Assembly (NCBI GenBank): GCA_014529385.2
Contig: CM043945.1
Span: 92,360,112 to 92,424,111 of the forward strand
DNA length: 64,000 nucleotides
Origin: Adiantum capillus-veneris
Lineage: Eukaryota; Streptophyta; Polypodiopsida; Polypodiales; Pteridaceae
Direction: 5' to 3'
Shown here: piece after piece, positions 22,844-35,933 of the stretch
Numbering within the stretch: position 1 is the first letter of the stretch
Layout: every line of letters starts with the position of its first letter
Position numbers and translations under genes: made by a program
Notes under the pieces: model-generated
The model's database searches: none
Told to the model about the DNA's origin: nothing
The model's input: only the letters and a program-made list of their open reading frames with translations

Positions 22844-24117
22844 ATGGAGGCTCATGTAGCAGGTTTATATGTGGCACCCGCCACATATGCAGGTAGAGAG
22901 ACTTTGAAAGAGGTTGATGATTTTTTGGCACGTCAATGTTTGGAAGTCTTGTCCAAGTTGCAAAAGAGGAGGATTGTTCAAAAGGCTTACAAATTCACTT
23001 TGGTTGGAAAAAATTTGATGATGTATGGTTGAGATAGCATGCTATGGATAGTCCTCCACAAAGAGGAAATTGGCAAGGTTTTGGAGCATTGTCATGAGGA
23101 GGGTGGACATCAAGGCAAGGATCAGGTACTTTTTTGTGTTCTTAGAGCTAGGTTTTGGTGGCCATCTATTGTGCGAGATGTGCACTATTGGTGCAAGACG
23201 TGCCAGGAGTATCAAACCATGGGTGAAAGACAACTGGTAGTCGAGCCACAAGGGGCTATCATAGCTCAAAATGTGTTTGAGAAGTGAAGTTTGGATCTTA
23301 TTAGTCCACTACCTAAATTAACAAGCAGAAAAAAGTACATAGTGGTGGCCATTGACTATCTTACCAGATGGGTCGAAGCTAAAGTGATCAGGGAGGTAAA
23401 TGCTCACACATAGCTTAGTTTGTTTTTTATTGCATTTGTTGCCAATTTGAAGTGCCTTAGGAGCTCATATTTTATTGTGCCCAAGGATTTTGGAGTAAGT
23501 TGGTGCATGCACTAATGGATAAATTGGGGATTCAGCATAGATTTTCTTCGCCTTATCATCCACATTGAAATGGTTTGGTTGAAAGTGCTAATGGAAAGAT
23601 AGTCAAGGTGCTCACCAATGATGTGTACAAATAGGTAGAAGGGTGGGAAGCTAATCTTGACAAGTGTTTATGGGATTACATGATTTCTTACAAGGTTGCT
23701 ACCAACTTTGCCCCTTATGAGTTGTTCTATGGCAAAGAGGTAGTATTGCTCGTACATGTTCAGTTGGGTGCATTGGAAGGTATGTGGCAGATTGATATAA
23801 TTCACAGCATGTTTTGCAGGACAAGATCACCAGTCTTGAATAGAGAAGTAGCAGTAGAATATATGTGAAGCAAAGAGAAAAAAGAGTTCAATCAGTAGTT
23901 GCCAAAGAAGCACATAGAGAAGGGTGATTTGGTGATGAAGTATGAGAGCTACCTCAACTTTACATTCTAGAAGAATTTCAAGAAGAAATGGATAGATCCA
24001 TACAAGGTACATCAAAATTTTCCTAACGGTACCTACTAGTTGATGAGAATGAATGATCAATTTCTCAAACACAGAGTGAATAGTGTGTGTCTCAAGCTAT
24101 ATTTTGAAAGGGATTTG
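22844..24117 (+). pseudogene. Gypsy integrase remnant
   Basis: The zinc-finger region at about 23085-23215 keeps HCHEEGGHQG and FWWPSIVRDVHYWCKTCQEY. The core has LDLISPLPKL, VVAIDYLTRWVEAKV and the C-terminal half in shifted frames with many stops (about 23400-23900). The end reads FLKHRVNSVCLKLYFERDL. Order and spacing confirm a gypsy pol. It lies on the opposite strand to elements A and B. Confidence 0.87.
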
Positions 24118-24315
24118 GTGTTTTTATGCATCAAGTGTTGATCAAGGGGGTTGGGCAACCAACCTAAACAAAATTCATCTACATCAGGAATAAAATCTTG
24201 TACATACAATAGTCGTTTTTTGCTTAGATTATAGTGTTTCCTAGTTTTGCAATTTTTTAAGTTCAATAGACATGTTTTTGGTTGAACATAAATGTTCGAC
24301 AAGGGGGTTCGGAAA
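24118..24315 (+). other. 3' untranslated region and PPT of the plus-strand gypsy element
   Basis: Non-coding. AAGGGGGTTCGGAAA (24301-24315) is a good polypurine tract and is followed by TGATGG, a possible LTR start. Confidence 0.6.
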
Positions 24316-24706
24316 TGATGGTGGAATTAAAGTTGGTGATGCTATAAAGTGTGCAAAGTAGAGCTATGCGTGTTTACACATATAGCTAAAGTAGCAAAGT
24401 AAGGGCATGCAAAGAGCAGTAGATGTGTATACTTTATAAGGTTTTTTGGGCCAATGTACCTTACCAAGGTGCCTATCAAAGGTGGCTGGTCAAAGTTCTC
24501 AAAGTGCAAAGATGGAAGCATCAGAGATGGCCTTCATGTGTTCTCCAAGCTGGTCTAGATGGCTCCTCAATTAGAGCTACAGGGTGCAAGATATGGTAGT
24601 TTGAAGCTAAAAGTGATTTGCAGACCCCACCTAGATTGGTCAGTTGCAGATAGATGGTCAGAGTGGGTGTGAGTGCATGGGACTAAAGTGATCAACTTAT
24701 GGTGCA
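24316..24706 (+). mobile_element. Presumed 3' LTR of the plus-strand gypsy element, left part
   Basis: It begins TGATGGTGG after the PPT. No matching 5' LTR exists in the window to confirm it. The sequence runs until element B starts at about 24707 and probably continues at 37414. Confidence 0.5.
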
Positions 24707-25239
24707 TGTCTATCAATTGATACGTACTTGCTAAACACCGTGTGCAAGCCACATGGCTACAAGCACACAACATTCACATACAGGCAAGCTCTACGACTCC
24801 GCATTTGTGTGTCACTCACCTCTTGTGCTGCTATTGCTGAGGGAATCAGTGTGCACACCGCGAGGAAGAATCTTCCATGTTATTGACCTCCCTCCTTGAT
24901 ACCTCTGTACTCCCGCTACTCGATCGCCTATTCTCTCTCTCTCTCTCTCTCTCTCTCATGCTCACAGACAGACATAAGAAGAAGATAAGGCAAGAGCAAG
25001 CTTCATACATTTAGAATAAATCAAAAGACTAGTCGTACAACCTTCTTATGGGTTAGGTCCATCCCTTTCACATACGGGCATCCACATTCAACCAATGGGT
25101 ACTAAAAGAGTTTGGTGTTTAGTCTAGTGCACCTCTCATCAGCGATCACCAGCCCTAGACTATAGACCTACGAGACTGACAAGCCCGACCCATAACTGAA
25201 TACAAATAATAACAATAAAAATGACACACAAAGTTAACA
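24707..25239 (-). mobile_element. Element B 3' LTR
   Basis: The plus-strand right end is AAAGTTAACA at 25239, identical to the right LTR end at 37413. The left end is uncertain (TGTCTATCAATTG at 24707 aligned against TGTTAACTATTGG at 36864). It contains a CT microsatellite at about 24930-24957 in the same place where the other copy has CT plus CA runs. Confidence 0.8.
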
Positions 25240-25255
25240 TGCCCCCCTTCTTGAT
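25240..25255 (-). other. Element B polypurine tract
   Basis: On the minus strand it reads ATCAAGAAGGGGGGCA and abuts the LTR start TGTTAAC. Element A has TCAGAAAGGGGAGCA in the same place. Confidence 0.88.
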
Positions 25256-26760
25256 GTAAATTCCATCCTCGGAATTTAGGAAGGTATGTTCAAAAAGTAG
25301 GAACTTGGTGGGTCCACTCGTATGGGTCTTGTATTAGTTAAACATCTTGAGAGTAGTGGCCCATGGACCTGCTCTCAATCAAGAAGTTTAATTCTATGAG
25401 ATGCTACACTTATCCGCGTGACTTTTTAGCGTCTCTTGAACATTGCAAAATCAACCAAAAGGCATAGTAAGTGTATTCTCATAACAGCATGAATAATTAA
25501 AGAGCATATGCAATGAATAAGCACACAAAATGATTGGTAACATAATATTAAACAATTTATTGAGCAGTACACATGAAAATGCAATATAATCACTGCATAA
25601 TTACTTGTAAATATTAACGAATAAAAAATTCTAGGATCGTTAATTTCACTGTCAATAGGCACCAAAGATCAACTATTAATACCAGGGCAAGCTTCTCAAT
25701 TCTCTATAGCCAATTAAATTGTTTAATCGTGGAGCAAAGTGTTTCATGTCCCAAGGTTAACTAGAGGCTAAACCTAGAAGACCATCTAGTTAAGATATGA
25801 TATAGGAAATTGCACATGAAATCATTGCCTACATTGTTTCCTTTGTTTTACCCTCAAAGTGTTTACCATATATGCTTTATTTCCACATAGAGTCTTAATT
25901 GATCTTTTGGTCTCTCTTTCTTTCTTTCTTTTTTTACATTGATTCAAAGTCAATTGATGTGTGCTTATTTTTTTATGCCCGGGGCTATTTGCCTCTCAAG
26001 GAAAAGCACCCACACTAGAAACCTCTAGGTCTCTAGTACCATAGGTAATACATGTGAGTGAAGTACCAAATCAAGCCGATATTTCTATTCGAACTTAAGA
26101 TTTTACATTTTTGGTACTTTTGTTTTTTGTTTCTTTGATTGCATTTCAATTTTGTAACTTCGGGGGGTCATTTGACATTGTTACCTTCCCCAGGCTCATC
26201 ACAATAGTCAAACTCCCTTTATAGTACATAAAATAAAGGTCAAGAGGAATTAAGCCCACCAGAAAGCACTAGCTACACAATGCCATAATATCGGATTAAG
26301 AGCCTAAGTAACCATTGAAAATTAAGAAGGCATCTCCTACGGTATTAAGAGAAGATCTCTAATGCTCTACCTTTGCCAAACTAGCTTAGCCAAAGTTCTT
26401 GATCAATAAATCTAGATAAGGGACTATGACATAAAATTATATTGATTCTAATCTCTAATATTAAGCAAATGTGTTGAACATTTTTCTACCAATCACGATT
26501 AAAGCAGACAAACATAAATGCTAGAAAAGACAAAAAGCAACGATAATGGACAAGAAACACCTGTTTGTAGTGGACATTGTGCTTGATTTGATGAGTGGAT
26601 GTGAAAAATATTGCCTGATGTTTGGAAGCCCAGCTACTGCACAATACGTTTCTATACACACTAGAAAACACTAGGAAATACCTCTAGGAGGCACATCACT
26701 AGGGAGAGGCACCAACCCTTATTGAACAAAATCAAAACAACAAAAAGAGTCCCAACCTAT
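25256..26760 (-). other. Element B long 3' untranslated region
   Basis: About 1.5 kb without a credible gene, between ORF-X and the PPT. It is collinear with 42501-43856 of element A and clearly conserved (for example CAATACATGTGAGTGAAGT, GGCTCATCACA and GCCCAC-AGAAAGC). The short open frames 25426-25665 and 26486-26671 lack conserved partners. Confidence 0.75.
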
Positions 26761-27192
26761 CTATTTGCACTCCCCTATATGGTCAAGGAACAGGATATTG
26801 TATCGATGGGCTGGCAGACCGAAGTCTAAACCTCTATCTTTATCATCATCAAGATAAATAAAATCATCCTCAGTGGGACCATGTGTCCCATCCGTGAAAG
26901 CATGTAAATATACACATAGGTTTACTAAGAAGGTCACTAGGCATGGATATTCATCTTGCTCAAAAGGATAAGCTTGTGGAATCAAAGAGACATTCTCTAC
27001 TGAGTAGGGATCAATCATGGTCAAGAGACGTATCGGCCATTCTAATTCCTCAAATATTTTCTCACTCACTAGTGTACCTATCAAATTCCATTAAGAGGTA
27101 AGTAAAGGATGGACCATGTGAAACACTTGAGAAAAGTAAAGAGGGTACCTCTCACCCCAGATAGGAGTGGATGACTCTGGCATGCTAGTCAT
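26761..27192 (-). pseudogene. Element B ORF-X (unknown acidic protein), one stop
   Basis: This is the homologue of the intact ORF at 43857-44279. From ATG at 27192 it reads MTSMPESSTPIWGERYPLYF, then a single TAA at about 27090, then an open frame to 26761. Shared blocks are GERYP-YFSQ-FHMV, LIGTL, FEELEW-IRLLT, DPY-VE-VS, QAYPF-QD-Y, LVTFLVN, DDF-YLDD and YNILF. I recognise no family. Conservation along the whole length in two diverged copies argues for a real protein. Confidence 0.75.
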
Positions 27193-27477
27193 ATATGTAC
27201 ACATAGATAGATTTTGGTTAGTTTGCAATTGTCATAAGGGTTGTGTCATTGTGTGTGATGTGTCACTATGAAAATTGGTTTATGGACCAGATCTTGCTGG
27301 TTCCAAGATTTTTGTCTGGTAGCTCTTGCTCTTTTATTCTTTTTTTTTTGGGTATTAGTATAGGGCTATATATATACATTCCCTAATATTAGGAGGTTAA
27401 GAGGTCATGGAGGAAGGTTAAGAGGGAAGCAAGTGAATGATGGATGTCAATAAACACTCCCCCCTTCCTTGGGTATA

Positions 27478-28715
27478 TCATACTTTTTGGAAAGATGTTG
27501 TCACCCTTTGAAACCACTTGTTCCAAGTTGTAATGGGTGAGGAATTTGACGAATAGTTTTCTGCCACCCAAGGTGTTTCATCAAGTTGCAAGGGCGGTAA
27601 GGTACTCTCCCATGATCTTACTTGCAATGTTTCTTTAGGTGGTGAACATTAAAATGGGAGTTGCTAATTCTTTCTTGTTTTTTTGGATATTTATAGTTGT
27701 AGGTGGAGGTTCTGTAGGAAGTTGTATTTCTATGGATGAAATACATGAAGATTCATTTGACTTCCCTATTCTTGACCCAAGTGATACAAATCATTCTCTC
27801 TTTGGTACCCAAACTAGCTTTGGAATAGATGTGTAGTATTATGTGATCTTTACCTTTTTGTGGTCTTTAATTGGCTCCATAGTTATAGTATTTGGCTCAC
27901 ATAGGTCTATAGGTGATAGGGAAGAACACAATTTACATTTAGACACCCAGATTTGATCATTTCCTTCATAGTAGCCTTGGGCTTATAGGTGTTTAGGAAT
28001 CCAACGTAACGTTTTCTTACCTTTCGTGGGGTGAGTGGGACATCTCTAACAAGGATTCTGTTTTGAACAAGATTGAGCATCAAAAGCGGTCGTTAATGAA
28101 GCTTTAGGCACCCATTTGTATGTTCCCCTTGTCAAAACACGTTAATTCATGTGTGTCACATTCTCAATTTTAGGTATGGAAGTTGAAGCGTTAGAGCTTT
28201 GTGCTACATGTGCGGATGCTTTAACCTCTTGGATCTGCAATGTTTTGTTTTGTGATTCCTTCGAAGGTGATAACTCAGAGACTGTTGTTTGAGGGATAGG
28301 ATTGAGAGTTGGTTTCTGTGTCGTGATACTCCCGGTTCCCCAATCAATACTACATTTATTTGCAGACATCCACATGCACCCTAGGTTTATGTTACCCTCC
28401 ATATTGCCAACAGGCATGACCAAAAAGCTTTGAACCATAGTCTCGTTGTCATAAATGACAAGAGTGTGTAGGATTCCAAAAATAGTGGTCTTCTTCTTAT
28501 TGAAACCCTTGACTTGAATGGTACTTAGAGATAAGGGTGGTTTTCCTAACTGACACCACATCCCATAGGATAACAAGTTATGTTGAGCTCCTCATTCCAA
28601 TTATGCATTATATAGTACTTTCCTGTAGGAGCTATTCAACTCAATTGGGTACCATAGAGGCGATTCAGAGTCTATAGAATTGTCATCTGCTTTGACTTGG
28701 AATGAATGTGTAACA
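27478..28715 (-). pseudogene. Element B second protease-like domain and C-terminal tail
   Basis: Downstream of integrase and in the same frame in this copy (EANLGVTHSF) lies a retropepsin-like domain. The active-site loop is ruined: where A has L-D-T-G-A, this copy reads stop-L-E-stop-G-A at 28586-28603. The rest (HNLLSYGMWCQLGKPPL, VKGFNKKKTTIFGIL, MEGNINLGCMWMS, CSIDWGTGS) is clear at 28142-28580. The tail has basic KWVPK and WIPK motifs and ends at 27478 with WNKWFQRVTTSFQKV, matching the end of A. It is broken by several stops. Confidence 0.8.
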
Positions 28716-29960
28716 CCCAGATTAGCTTCTCGTTGGCGTCTAATATGTTTTTATCACTCTCAAGCTTAAATCCTAGCTTGTATCTTTTTTAACTCAACTT
28801 GTTCTTTTGTTGCTTTCTTTTGATGGATGGCATGTAATTCCTCTTGGCATAGGGGATCATAGTATCTATTGAATTTACTCCCATTGAGGAATCCAATGGT
28901 TTCAACTCCGTCTATAATCTCCACATGAAGGGTACCTTGTGGGGTAATTTCATATACTCTATATGGCCCGTTGCCAACATACTTCAATTTTTTCTTCTCG
29001 TTACGTAATCTGTATATAAAAACTTTATCACTGACTTTGAAGTCCTTGTTCTTTAAATGGTGATCAAACCACTTCTTTCTCCTGTCTTTCTTTAGAAGGG
29101 CATTCCGCATAGCCAATTGCCTCTCTTCTTCTAGCCTTTCAAGGATATATAAATGCTCGACTAATGGGTTATCATCCCAACCTTCTCCAAAAGCTACTCG
29201 AAGATTAGGAATGACAAACTCCCATGGAATTACTGCTTCTTAACCATTACACCATTGTAAATGGTGTGCAATCAATGGCCACTTTATAAGCAATACGTTA
29301 AGCCCGTAGAGCTGGTGTAAGCTTCAAGTCCCAATTTGTACAATGAGCCTTTACCATCTTAGTTAAGATACAAATTAGAGTCTTGTTGGTACTCTCAGTT
29401 TGGCCATTTTCTTGTGGATAATAAGGTGTAGATTTATGGTGAGATATCATGAATTTTGAAGTGAGTTCTTTTACCGCTTCATTTATAAAATGGGTACCAT
29501 TGTCACTCACAATCTCAAAGGGACATCTGAATTGTGTAATAATGTTTTCAAAGAGGAACTTAGTTGTTGTCTTTGTGTTGGCTTTGCGTGTAGCTTTAGC
29601 TTCATCCCATTTTGTCACATAGTCAGTACTACCCACAATGATATATCAAGAATAAGTATCATGGATTGTCGGACTAATTGGCCCTACAAAATCTAAGCCC
29701 CACTTTTCAAATGGTTGGGTCACCTTAATAGGATGTAGAGGCATCTTATCTTTTCTTTGTGGTTTTGCATAATGTTGGCATTCATCACATCCTTTCATAA
29801 AGAGTGATGCATCCTTAAATAAAGTGGGTCACCAATAGACTAATTGTAATACCTTTCTAGCAGTCAATTCTCTTGAAAAGTGACCACCAGCTACGTCCAT
29901 CTTGCAAAATATACAAATATTCATCCTCATGGGCACAACGTCTAAGAATGTCATCTTTTC
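28716..29960 (-). pseudogene. Element B integrase
   Basis: The minus-strand core at 29298-29636 has YVTKWDEAKA, FGCPFE-like RCPFEIVSDNGTHF and YYPQENGQTES. The C-terminal domain at 28766-29116 has DKVFIYRLRNEKKKLKYV, GPYRVYEITPQGTLHVE and GFLNGSKFNRYYDPL. The zinc-finger region (about 29740-29900) is decayed. Frameshifts separate the pieces. Confidence 0.88.
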
Positions 29961-30800
29961 CTTGCTTATAGAGGGTTCCAAAAATCAAGCAATAAGGTTC
30001 GCATTCCTTGATTAACCTTCGAGCTAAATCCTTTCAAAGCTCTTTGGGAGGAAACCCATTAACTAAAAAGTTAAAAATCTTTTCACTCCATTCAGGTATT
30101 ATCTCAACTATAAATAGAGAAGTATCGGGCAATTCATCATCAATTCCGACAGGGTCTTCACCATTCGGTATGCGAGACAAATGATCTCCCATAACATGTT
30201 TCTTGCCAAGTCTTACAACAATAGTGAAATCAAACTCGAGCAGAATTAACAACCATCGCGTAATTCTTCCCGTGGAACATGGCTTGTTTACTAGATACAA
30301 CAACGCTTGATGATCTACGTAAAACACAAACTTTCCAGCAAGAAGTAACATCGAAATTTCTTTACGGCATAAATAATAGCTAAACCTTCTCACTCTATAG
30401 TTGTGTAGTTCATCTCGGCATCATTTAATTGGCGACTTGCAAAGCTTAAAGGGTAGTCTAATTCATGTTATCCTGGTTGAGTTAGAACACACCCAAAAGC
30501 AAAGTTTGATGCATCAATATGCACATGGAAAATTGCGTTCCACTCATTTAGTCGTAGGATTAGGAGACTTGTCACGTCTTTTTTTAATAACTCATAAGCA
30601 TGGTCACACTCCTCGGTCCAGTGAAACTCGATAAGAAGCTTGTACAATGGATGAGCTATCTCAACAAACTTTAATATAAACCATCAATAATAACCAACAT
30701 GGCACATGAATCTTTCAACTCCCTTAAAATTTGTAGATGGTGACAAATTTGCAATGGATTTAATTTTGCTTTCGTCTATGGAAATTCCATTCTTGGACAC
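29961..30800 (-). pseudogene. Element B RNase H and connection
   Basis: YVDHQALLYLVNKP, TRWLLILLEFDF and VMGDHLSRIPNGE are readable at 30034-30393. The N-terminal half (about 30400-30620) is only visible in shifted frames. Order and residues match 46757-48049 of element A. Confidence 0.85.
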
Positions 30801-31500
30801 TATATGCCCTAAATGACTCCATGCTTAACCCAAAATTGGCATTTGAAAGGGTTCAATGAGATGAAATACAATTTGCACCTTTCAAACACTTTTTGTAAAC
30901 ATGATAGATGCTTCTCCCAAGAGGAATAAACACAAAGGTTGTCTAAATAAGCTTTGCAAAACTCCCTTAAATATTCTTTGAACGCAGTGTTTATTAACTG
31001 TTGGAATATAGTAGGGGCATTTGTCAAATCAAAGGCCATAACACAAAATGCAAACAATTTTGGTTATAAAATCAGTTTTAGCTTGATCCTCTAGTGCAAT
31101 CATGATTTGATTATAACCAGAGTATCCATCTAAAAAGCTATAAGCTTCCTTTCCTGCAACTCTTTCAAGCACATATTCCGAATATGGCAAGGGATAATGA
31201 TCTCTCCTAGTGGCCGCATTAACCTTCTTGAGGTCCACACATACTCTAAGTCTCCCATTCTTTTTTGACACAATCACTATTGGCAGACAAACCCATTCTA
31301 AGTGCTCAATAGGGTATATGAATCCACATTGGACAAGTTTTTCAATCTCTTCTTGAACAGCCTTTGCATACTTAGGATACATTGGGTAGGGTCGTTGTTG
31401 GACTCGTTTAGCAATGCTAATCATGGGAATTGTGTGTTGCTCCACGGAAGGTGGAAAGTCCTTCATATCATGATATGTCCAAGAAAATATATCCTTGAAT
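30801..31500 (-). pseudogene. Element B reverse transcriptase
   Basis: The fingers and palm are in 31029-31466 (IVIVSKKNGRLRVCVDLKKV, HYPLPYSEYVLE). The catalytic region at 30809-31057 reads AYLDNLCVYSS, so the second Asp of the YxDD box is Asn. Element A has FLDD. The change is a C-to-T on the plus strand at a CG pair, as expected for methyl-cytosine decay. Confidence 0.88.
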
Positions 31501-33020
31501 TATTTGAGATGCTCTTTAAGTACAACCTCTTCAGTCTTAGTAAGGTCTTGGGAAATGAAAACAAGTTTGGACTCCTCACCTCGGTCCGCTAATTCTACTT
31601 CCTTAACTACCGCCAGACCACCAATCATAGACTCCATTACTTCCATCGGTAGGAATTCTTTGGGCCTTTGTGTACACAACCTTACGCTCCTCCATGGTGT
31701 AGGGAGAAGCTCAGGTGTAGGATGTAAGTCCATGGGATCTGGTTGTGTTGCGGACTGTGATTTCACTTTTGCTTCCCTTTGTTGTTGAGTTAACTCTTGA
31801 TTTTTGTGTCTCATTATAGTATGGCTTAACTTTGACTTCTCTGCAATCTCTAATTGTGCAACGTCAAAGGGTTGTGGGCTACACCACATTACACTTTGAA
31901 GGTATTCCCCCAATTATCTACCAACTTTTGATGAGTATCACATGCCCCCACATAACTGATCCATTCTACGATGGAATTCTTTTATTTTATCCTCACACGT
32001 ACGTTTTCTCAATACCGTCACCTCTTATATCTCTTACTTCTCTTGTCTAATTTTCAATTTTGGGTTGCTATTGGCATGGAATCACTGGATTTGTCCTCAT
32101 TTGTGTCCTCTTCACTCCAGGATACATTGTCAATATGATGTGGTACTTGGCCTCGAGGGTTTTGTTTCTTGACTTGAGCTAATATGCAAGTCAGATTCCC
32201 TTTCAAGCTCAAAATCAATTTATATCATCGATTTAGTCTTTAAGTCACATTGATCACAATCTTCTGGGGCACTAGTAGCTTGGATGTCATTCAAGTATTC
32301 ACTCTTTGTATCCTCAAAAGACATATGCATTGCACTTAACATATTCATTGGTGAAACATGCAGTATTTCTTCATCCTCAGGTGTCACCCAAGCTGTCCCT
32401 CTATTGCCCTAAGTGTCTATGGTTGCTACGATGTGTACCCAATCAGCATTGTTCAACTCAGCCATTCGACGTAGGACATCCAAATAAGGAGAGTCTCCCC
32501 CAATATTCATGTCCTCTTTACATGTGTAACAATACTTCAATGGAGTTGAGTGAATTGTGGTGTTTGATTGATTGTCAATTATAAACATGTTCCCTAAAGG
32601 GTACACTCGACCACTTACAAGATCAACTTGGATGATGGAGTCTTAGAATTGTAAGTAGACGTGATTTCTAGAAGAGTCATGCACCATTTTTGCTTCCCTC
32701 ATAAAAGGACACCCTAATATCATCTCAAATGACATAGGATGCTTAGAGAAGTCCATAACAATGAAGATATGTCTTACCTTATGTCCAAGGACCTTGACCT
32801 TGAGATCTTTCATCATTCCAATAGGCATAACGATAGATCCACTAGCCATTTTTACCACTATGTTTGTGAATTCAAGATGAGGTATTCCCATAGATTCCCA
32901 CTAGCTCTTTGTTACAATGCTCACTCCTGCACCACCATCAAGGATTCCCTTCTCAGTTAATCCTTTAGTAGTGATTGGTAGGGTTGCATTAGATTCATTG
33001 CCTTCAAATTATTGCCCCAG
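31501..33020 (-). pseudogene. Element B protease 1 and linker to RT
   Basis: The protease C-terminal half is at 32643-32891 (VVKMASGSIVMPIGMMKDL, IFIVMDFSKHPMSFEMILG, EAKMVHDSS). The D-G-G-A site region lies at about 32910-32960 in decayed form. A long hydrophilic linker follows (32050-32640), then the pre-RT segment 31500-31913. It is the normal gag-adjacent protease, distinct from the domain at 28142-28603. Confidence 0.78.
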
Positions 33021-35933
33021 CTTGTTAATAGGTATTTCAATAATTGAGTTTTTATCTAGTTTGGGTTGTGAGTCCAAGCGTTCCTCCTCAATTGGGATTT
33101 CATTGGGCCTACTTATTTGTGCAAATTGTATTAGGCTGACTTTTAGTTCTCCATTGAAAAATGCAGAGCCAAGAATAGCTCTCATATCCCCATATAATTT
33201 AGACATTATAGTGGTTCTGACTTGAGAAGCCAGGAAATTCGTTAATTTGGTAATGTTCAAGGGCACTTTTTGAGATTCTAGTCCATGACCTAAGGCTGGT
33301 GAAGTTGGGATCTCCATTTCTTTGATGGGGTCAGGTATTCCCTCACTAAACATTATTTTAATCAAGAAAGGTGTATGACCACTTTCTGATGGTTTGACCT
33401 CGCTTCCTTCTCAGATGATACTAGGTATGACCAGCGGGTTGGGATCTCCTTGAGGTTACGGTTGTGTGGGGAACATTGTATATGTAATCCTACTCCACCT
33501 AGGTTCTGGCTCAAGCTCTCTTTGGGTATCCTCTACCAAATTCCTTAAATGCTTACCTTGCTCAATCTCCTCTACAGGGTTTGGGTAGGTCCCAATTTTC
33601 TTCTTGGTTCCCTTGGGTTTTGGTCCTTGTGGCTTCTCTTGGAGGCTCTCACTTGATTTGGTTATCCATGAAGACATTCGTTACAACATCGTTGGTATGG
33701 GAGTGGTTTCCTTATGTATTCCCCTAATCGTGTCTTTGCTTGATTTCCTCTCGTGGTGGTCCTCATTGGTTTTTTCTCTTATGGTGGCACTTTTAGTCTC
33801 CATGGTTTCTATTGAATCGGAATCATCTTCAAGATCATTCATATACATAGGGTCATCACCAGTCCCTATGTTGGTCTTTGAACTAGGACTTGAATTCATA
33901 GCTTTTAGTGATCTCTTCCTTCATGTTTTCTTCTTTCTTGCTCGGCCAATCGATGCAGCATCTCTCTCTTTGAGGATGTAATTTTGGTTTTGGAGCATTG
34001 ACTTGCGTTCACTAGTACTACACATGTGTAGTTTGTGGTGCCCCATTGGTAATCTTGATCAAGTTCAATGGTGTAATCTTTGGTGCATTTGGATTATTAG
34101 AACATTGGGAAATCAAATGATCTATGCCATAATGATTATAGGTGAGTATTGGAATTGCCGATGTGCTCCCTTGACTTGTTTGCACTGGTGAAACATTCCT
34201 TTGCATTCTAATAGGACACTCAGCTACTCAATGGGTCCACCACATTTGTAGCATTGAAGAGGCGGTCTCTTGGCAATGATATTGATGGTTTGGCCTCTTA
34301 CTGCAAGAGCAATAGCTTGATATACATGCTTGACTTGTCCCCAATGGTCCTCTTTTTGTGGAGTAAAATTACCCTAAGGTTTTCTTAGATAGCCTTGGTG
34401 AGATCGTCAAAAGTCATCTCAGATATCTTTGGCTCTTTCATGATTGGATTAAGGGTCACCGGCTCATGCCCAATTTCTTGCGAGCTTGTAGCTTTTGGCT
34501 CAACAGACACTCTTTCTCCTTCAATCATTAGATTGTCTTCCAATTGGATTGCATTGGTGGTGACTGCTTCCCAACAATTAGTGATACTTCTAATGAGTAG
34601 GCCATTATAGATATCCTCATGTTAGTCCCCTAATGAATCTATTGAGAAGTTGGTTATTGTTGAAATGCTCATTTGGATTACAATAAGAATTCAAATGCTT
34701 CAAGCGACTAGTAAAGTCTCTCACTAACCCACCTTCCTTTCGTTAGGATTTCTAGATCTGAGATGCTACACCCCAAAGCACTCCCTCTCGTACATACTCT
34801 TTCAAGAATAATCTCCTAATAGTAGGATAGTGTGTGCAGTCTTCATTCCTTAGGGTTCTATACCAATCCCCCGCCTTCCCAAATAGAGGCAATCTTAAAG
34901 CCTTGCACTTATGTAGTTGATTGTGCTCTTCCAGGGAATCATATACATGTTCAAATACCTCAATATTCTTTCTAACATCTCCGTCTCCATTGAATTTTTG
35001 TGTGAGATTGGTGACTTGTACTACCTTACTTCTAGGCTCTCTATTAGGCGTGCTATACATATTTTAGCAATAGATTGATTGATAGCTTGAGCAAATGTTG
35101 CGAGGTCACGCAAGTGAGCAAGTATAGTGGGCAAAGGTGCTCTTGGGAATAATTGTGGAATGGGGGTTGGCATTGGGTTTGGCATATGGGCGATTCTTGG
35201 GTTCCAATCTTGGTACGACATTGCGCCATGTGGTGGCCCAAAGTTCATATGTGTGGCCCTAGGCATAGCAGACGTAGGATGTGACATGTTAATGCTAGCT
35301 GGTATGGCTTCGCTAGAATAGGGGCTTGGATAGGGTGGTCGTGGAGCATAAGCTGTCAAAACAATTGGGGGTGTAGGAGCTACATGGGCATGGCTCGGCA
35401 TTGCTCCATTATATGTAGATTCTCAATGTCCCTTTCCCTAGATGCTTGCATATATTGTTCGACCTCTTATACTTCAGCAAGACTCCTACCATCAGGTAGT
35501 AGAACTTCAAAGGGTGATGGCTTGTAGGGTCTTTAGTGAATGCAAGGGGTAGGATATCGGCATGGACACTCTTGAGGAGTATAGGGTCTACATGAGACGT
35601 GAAAAGAGAATCTACCCCCCCATCACGTTCGTTTACTTCACTAGTTGTAGGCTCCCAATGAGTGGCTCGAATAATGGTTTCCATTAGGCGCCTAAACACA
35701 CTAGCACTTGGTTGTGGGGCCAAGATAGGTACATTTTGGTTTGTATTTTTCAGGTATGGGGTAAGATGTCCCTCCATCATGTCAGAATTAGAGGAAGAGT
35801 CACTAGCCACCGCGATGTGTGGGTCTTGGGTTGCACTACATTGGGTCCCGGCCGAAGACCCAGAACCTAATGTGGGTGGATAATGGGTTCCTGTGTAATT
35901 TGAGGCACTCTCTGATTGCTCAGACTCTAGCAC
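33021..35933 (-). pseudogene. Element B gag region
   Basis: Start at 35933 (MLESEQSESASNYTGTHYPP), homologous to A gag at 53979. Compared with A, about 0.7 kb is missing: the sequence jumps near 35400 from the ENL-EQ region to HVAPTPPIVL. The capsid-like core is at 34752-35060 (LTQKFNGDGDVRKNIEVFEH, LFGKAGDWYRTLR, REGVLWGVASQ). The zinc knuckle at about 34100-34180 reads YNHYGIDHLISQC, with both leading Cys replaced by Tyr. A linker with acidic and Lys-rich parts follows at 33009-33899. Many stops. Confidence 0.82.
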
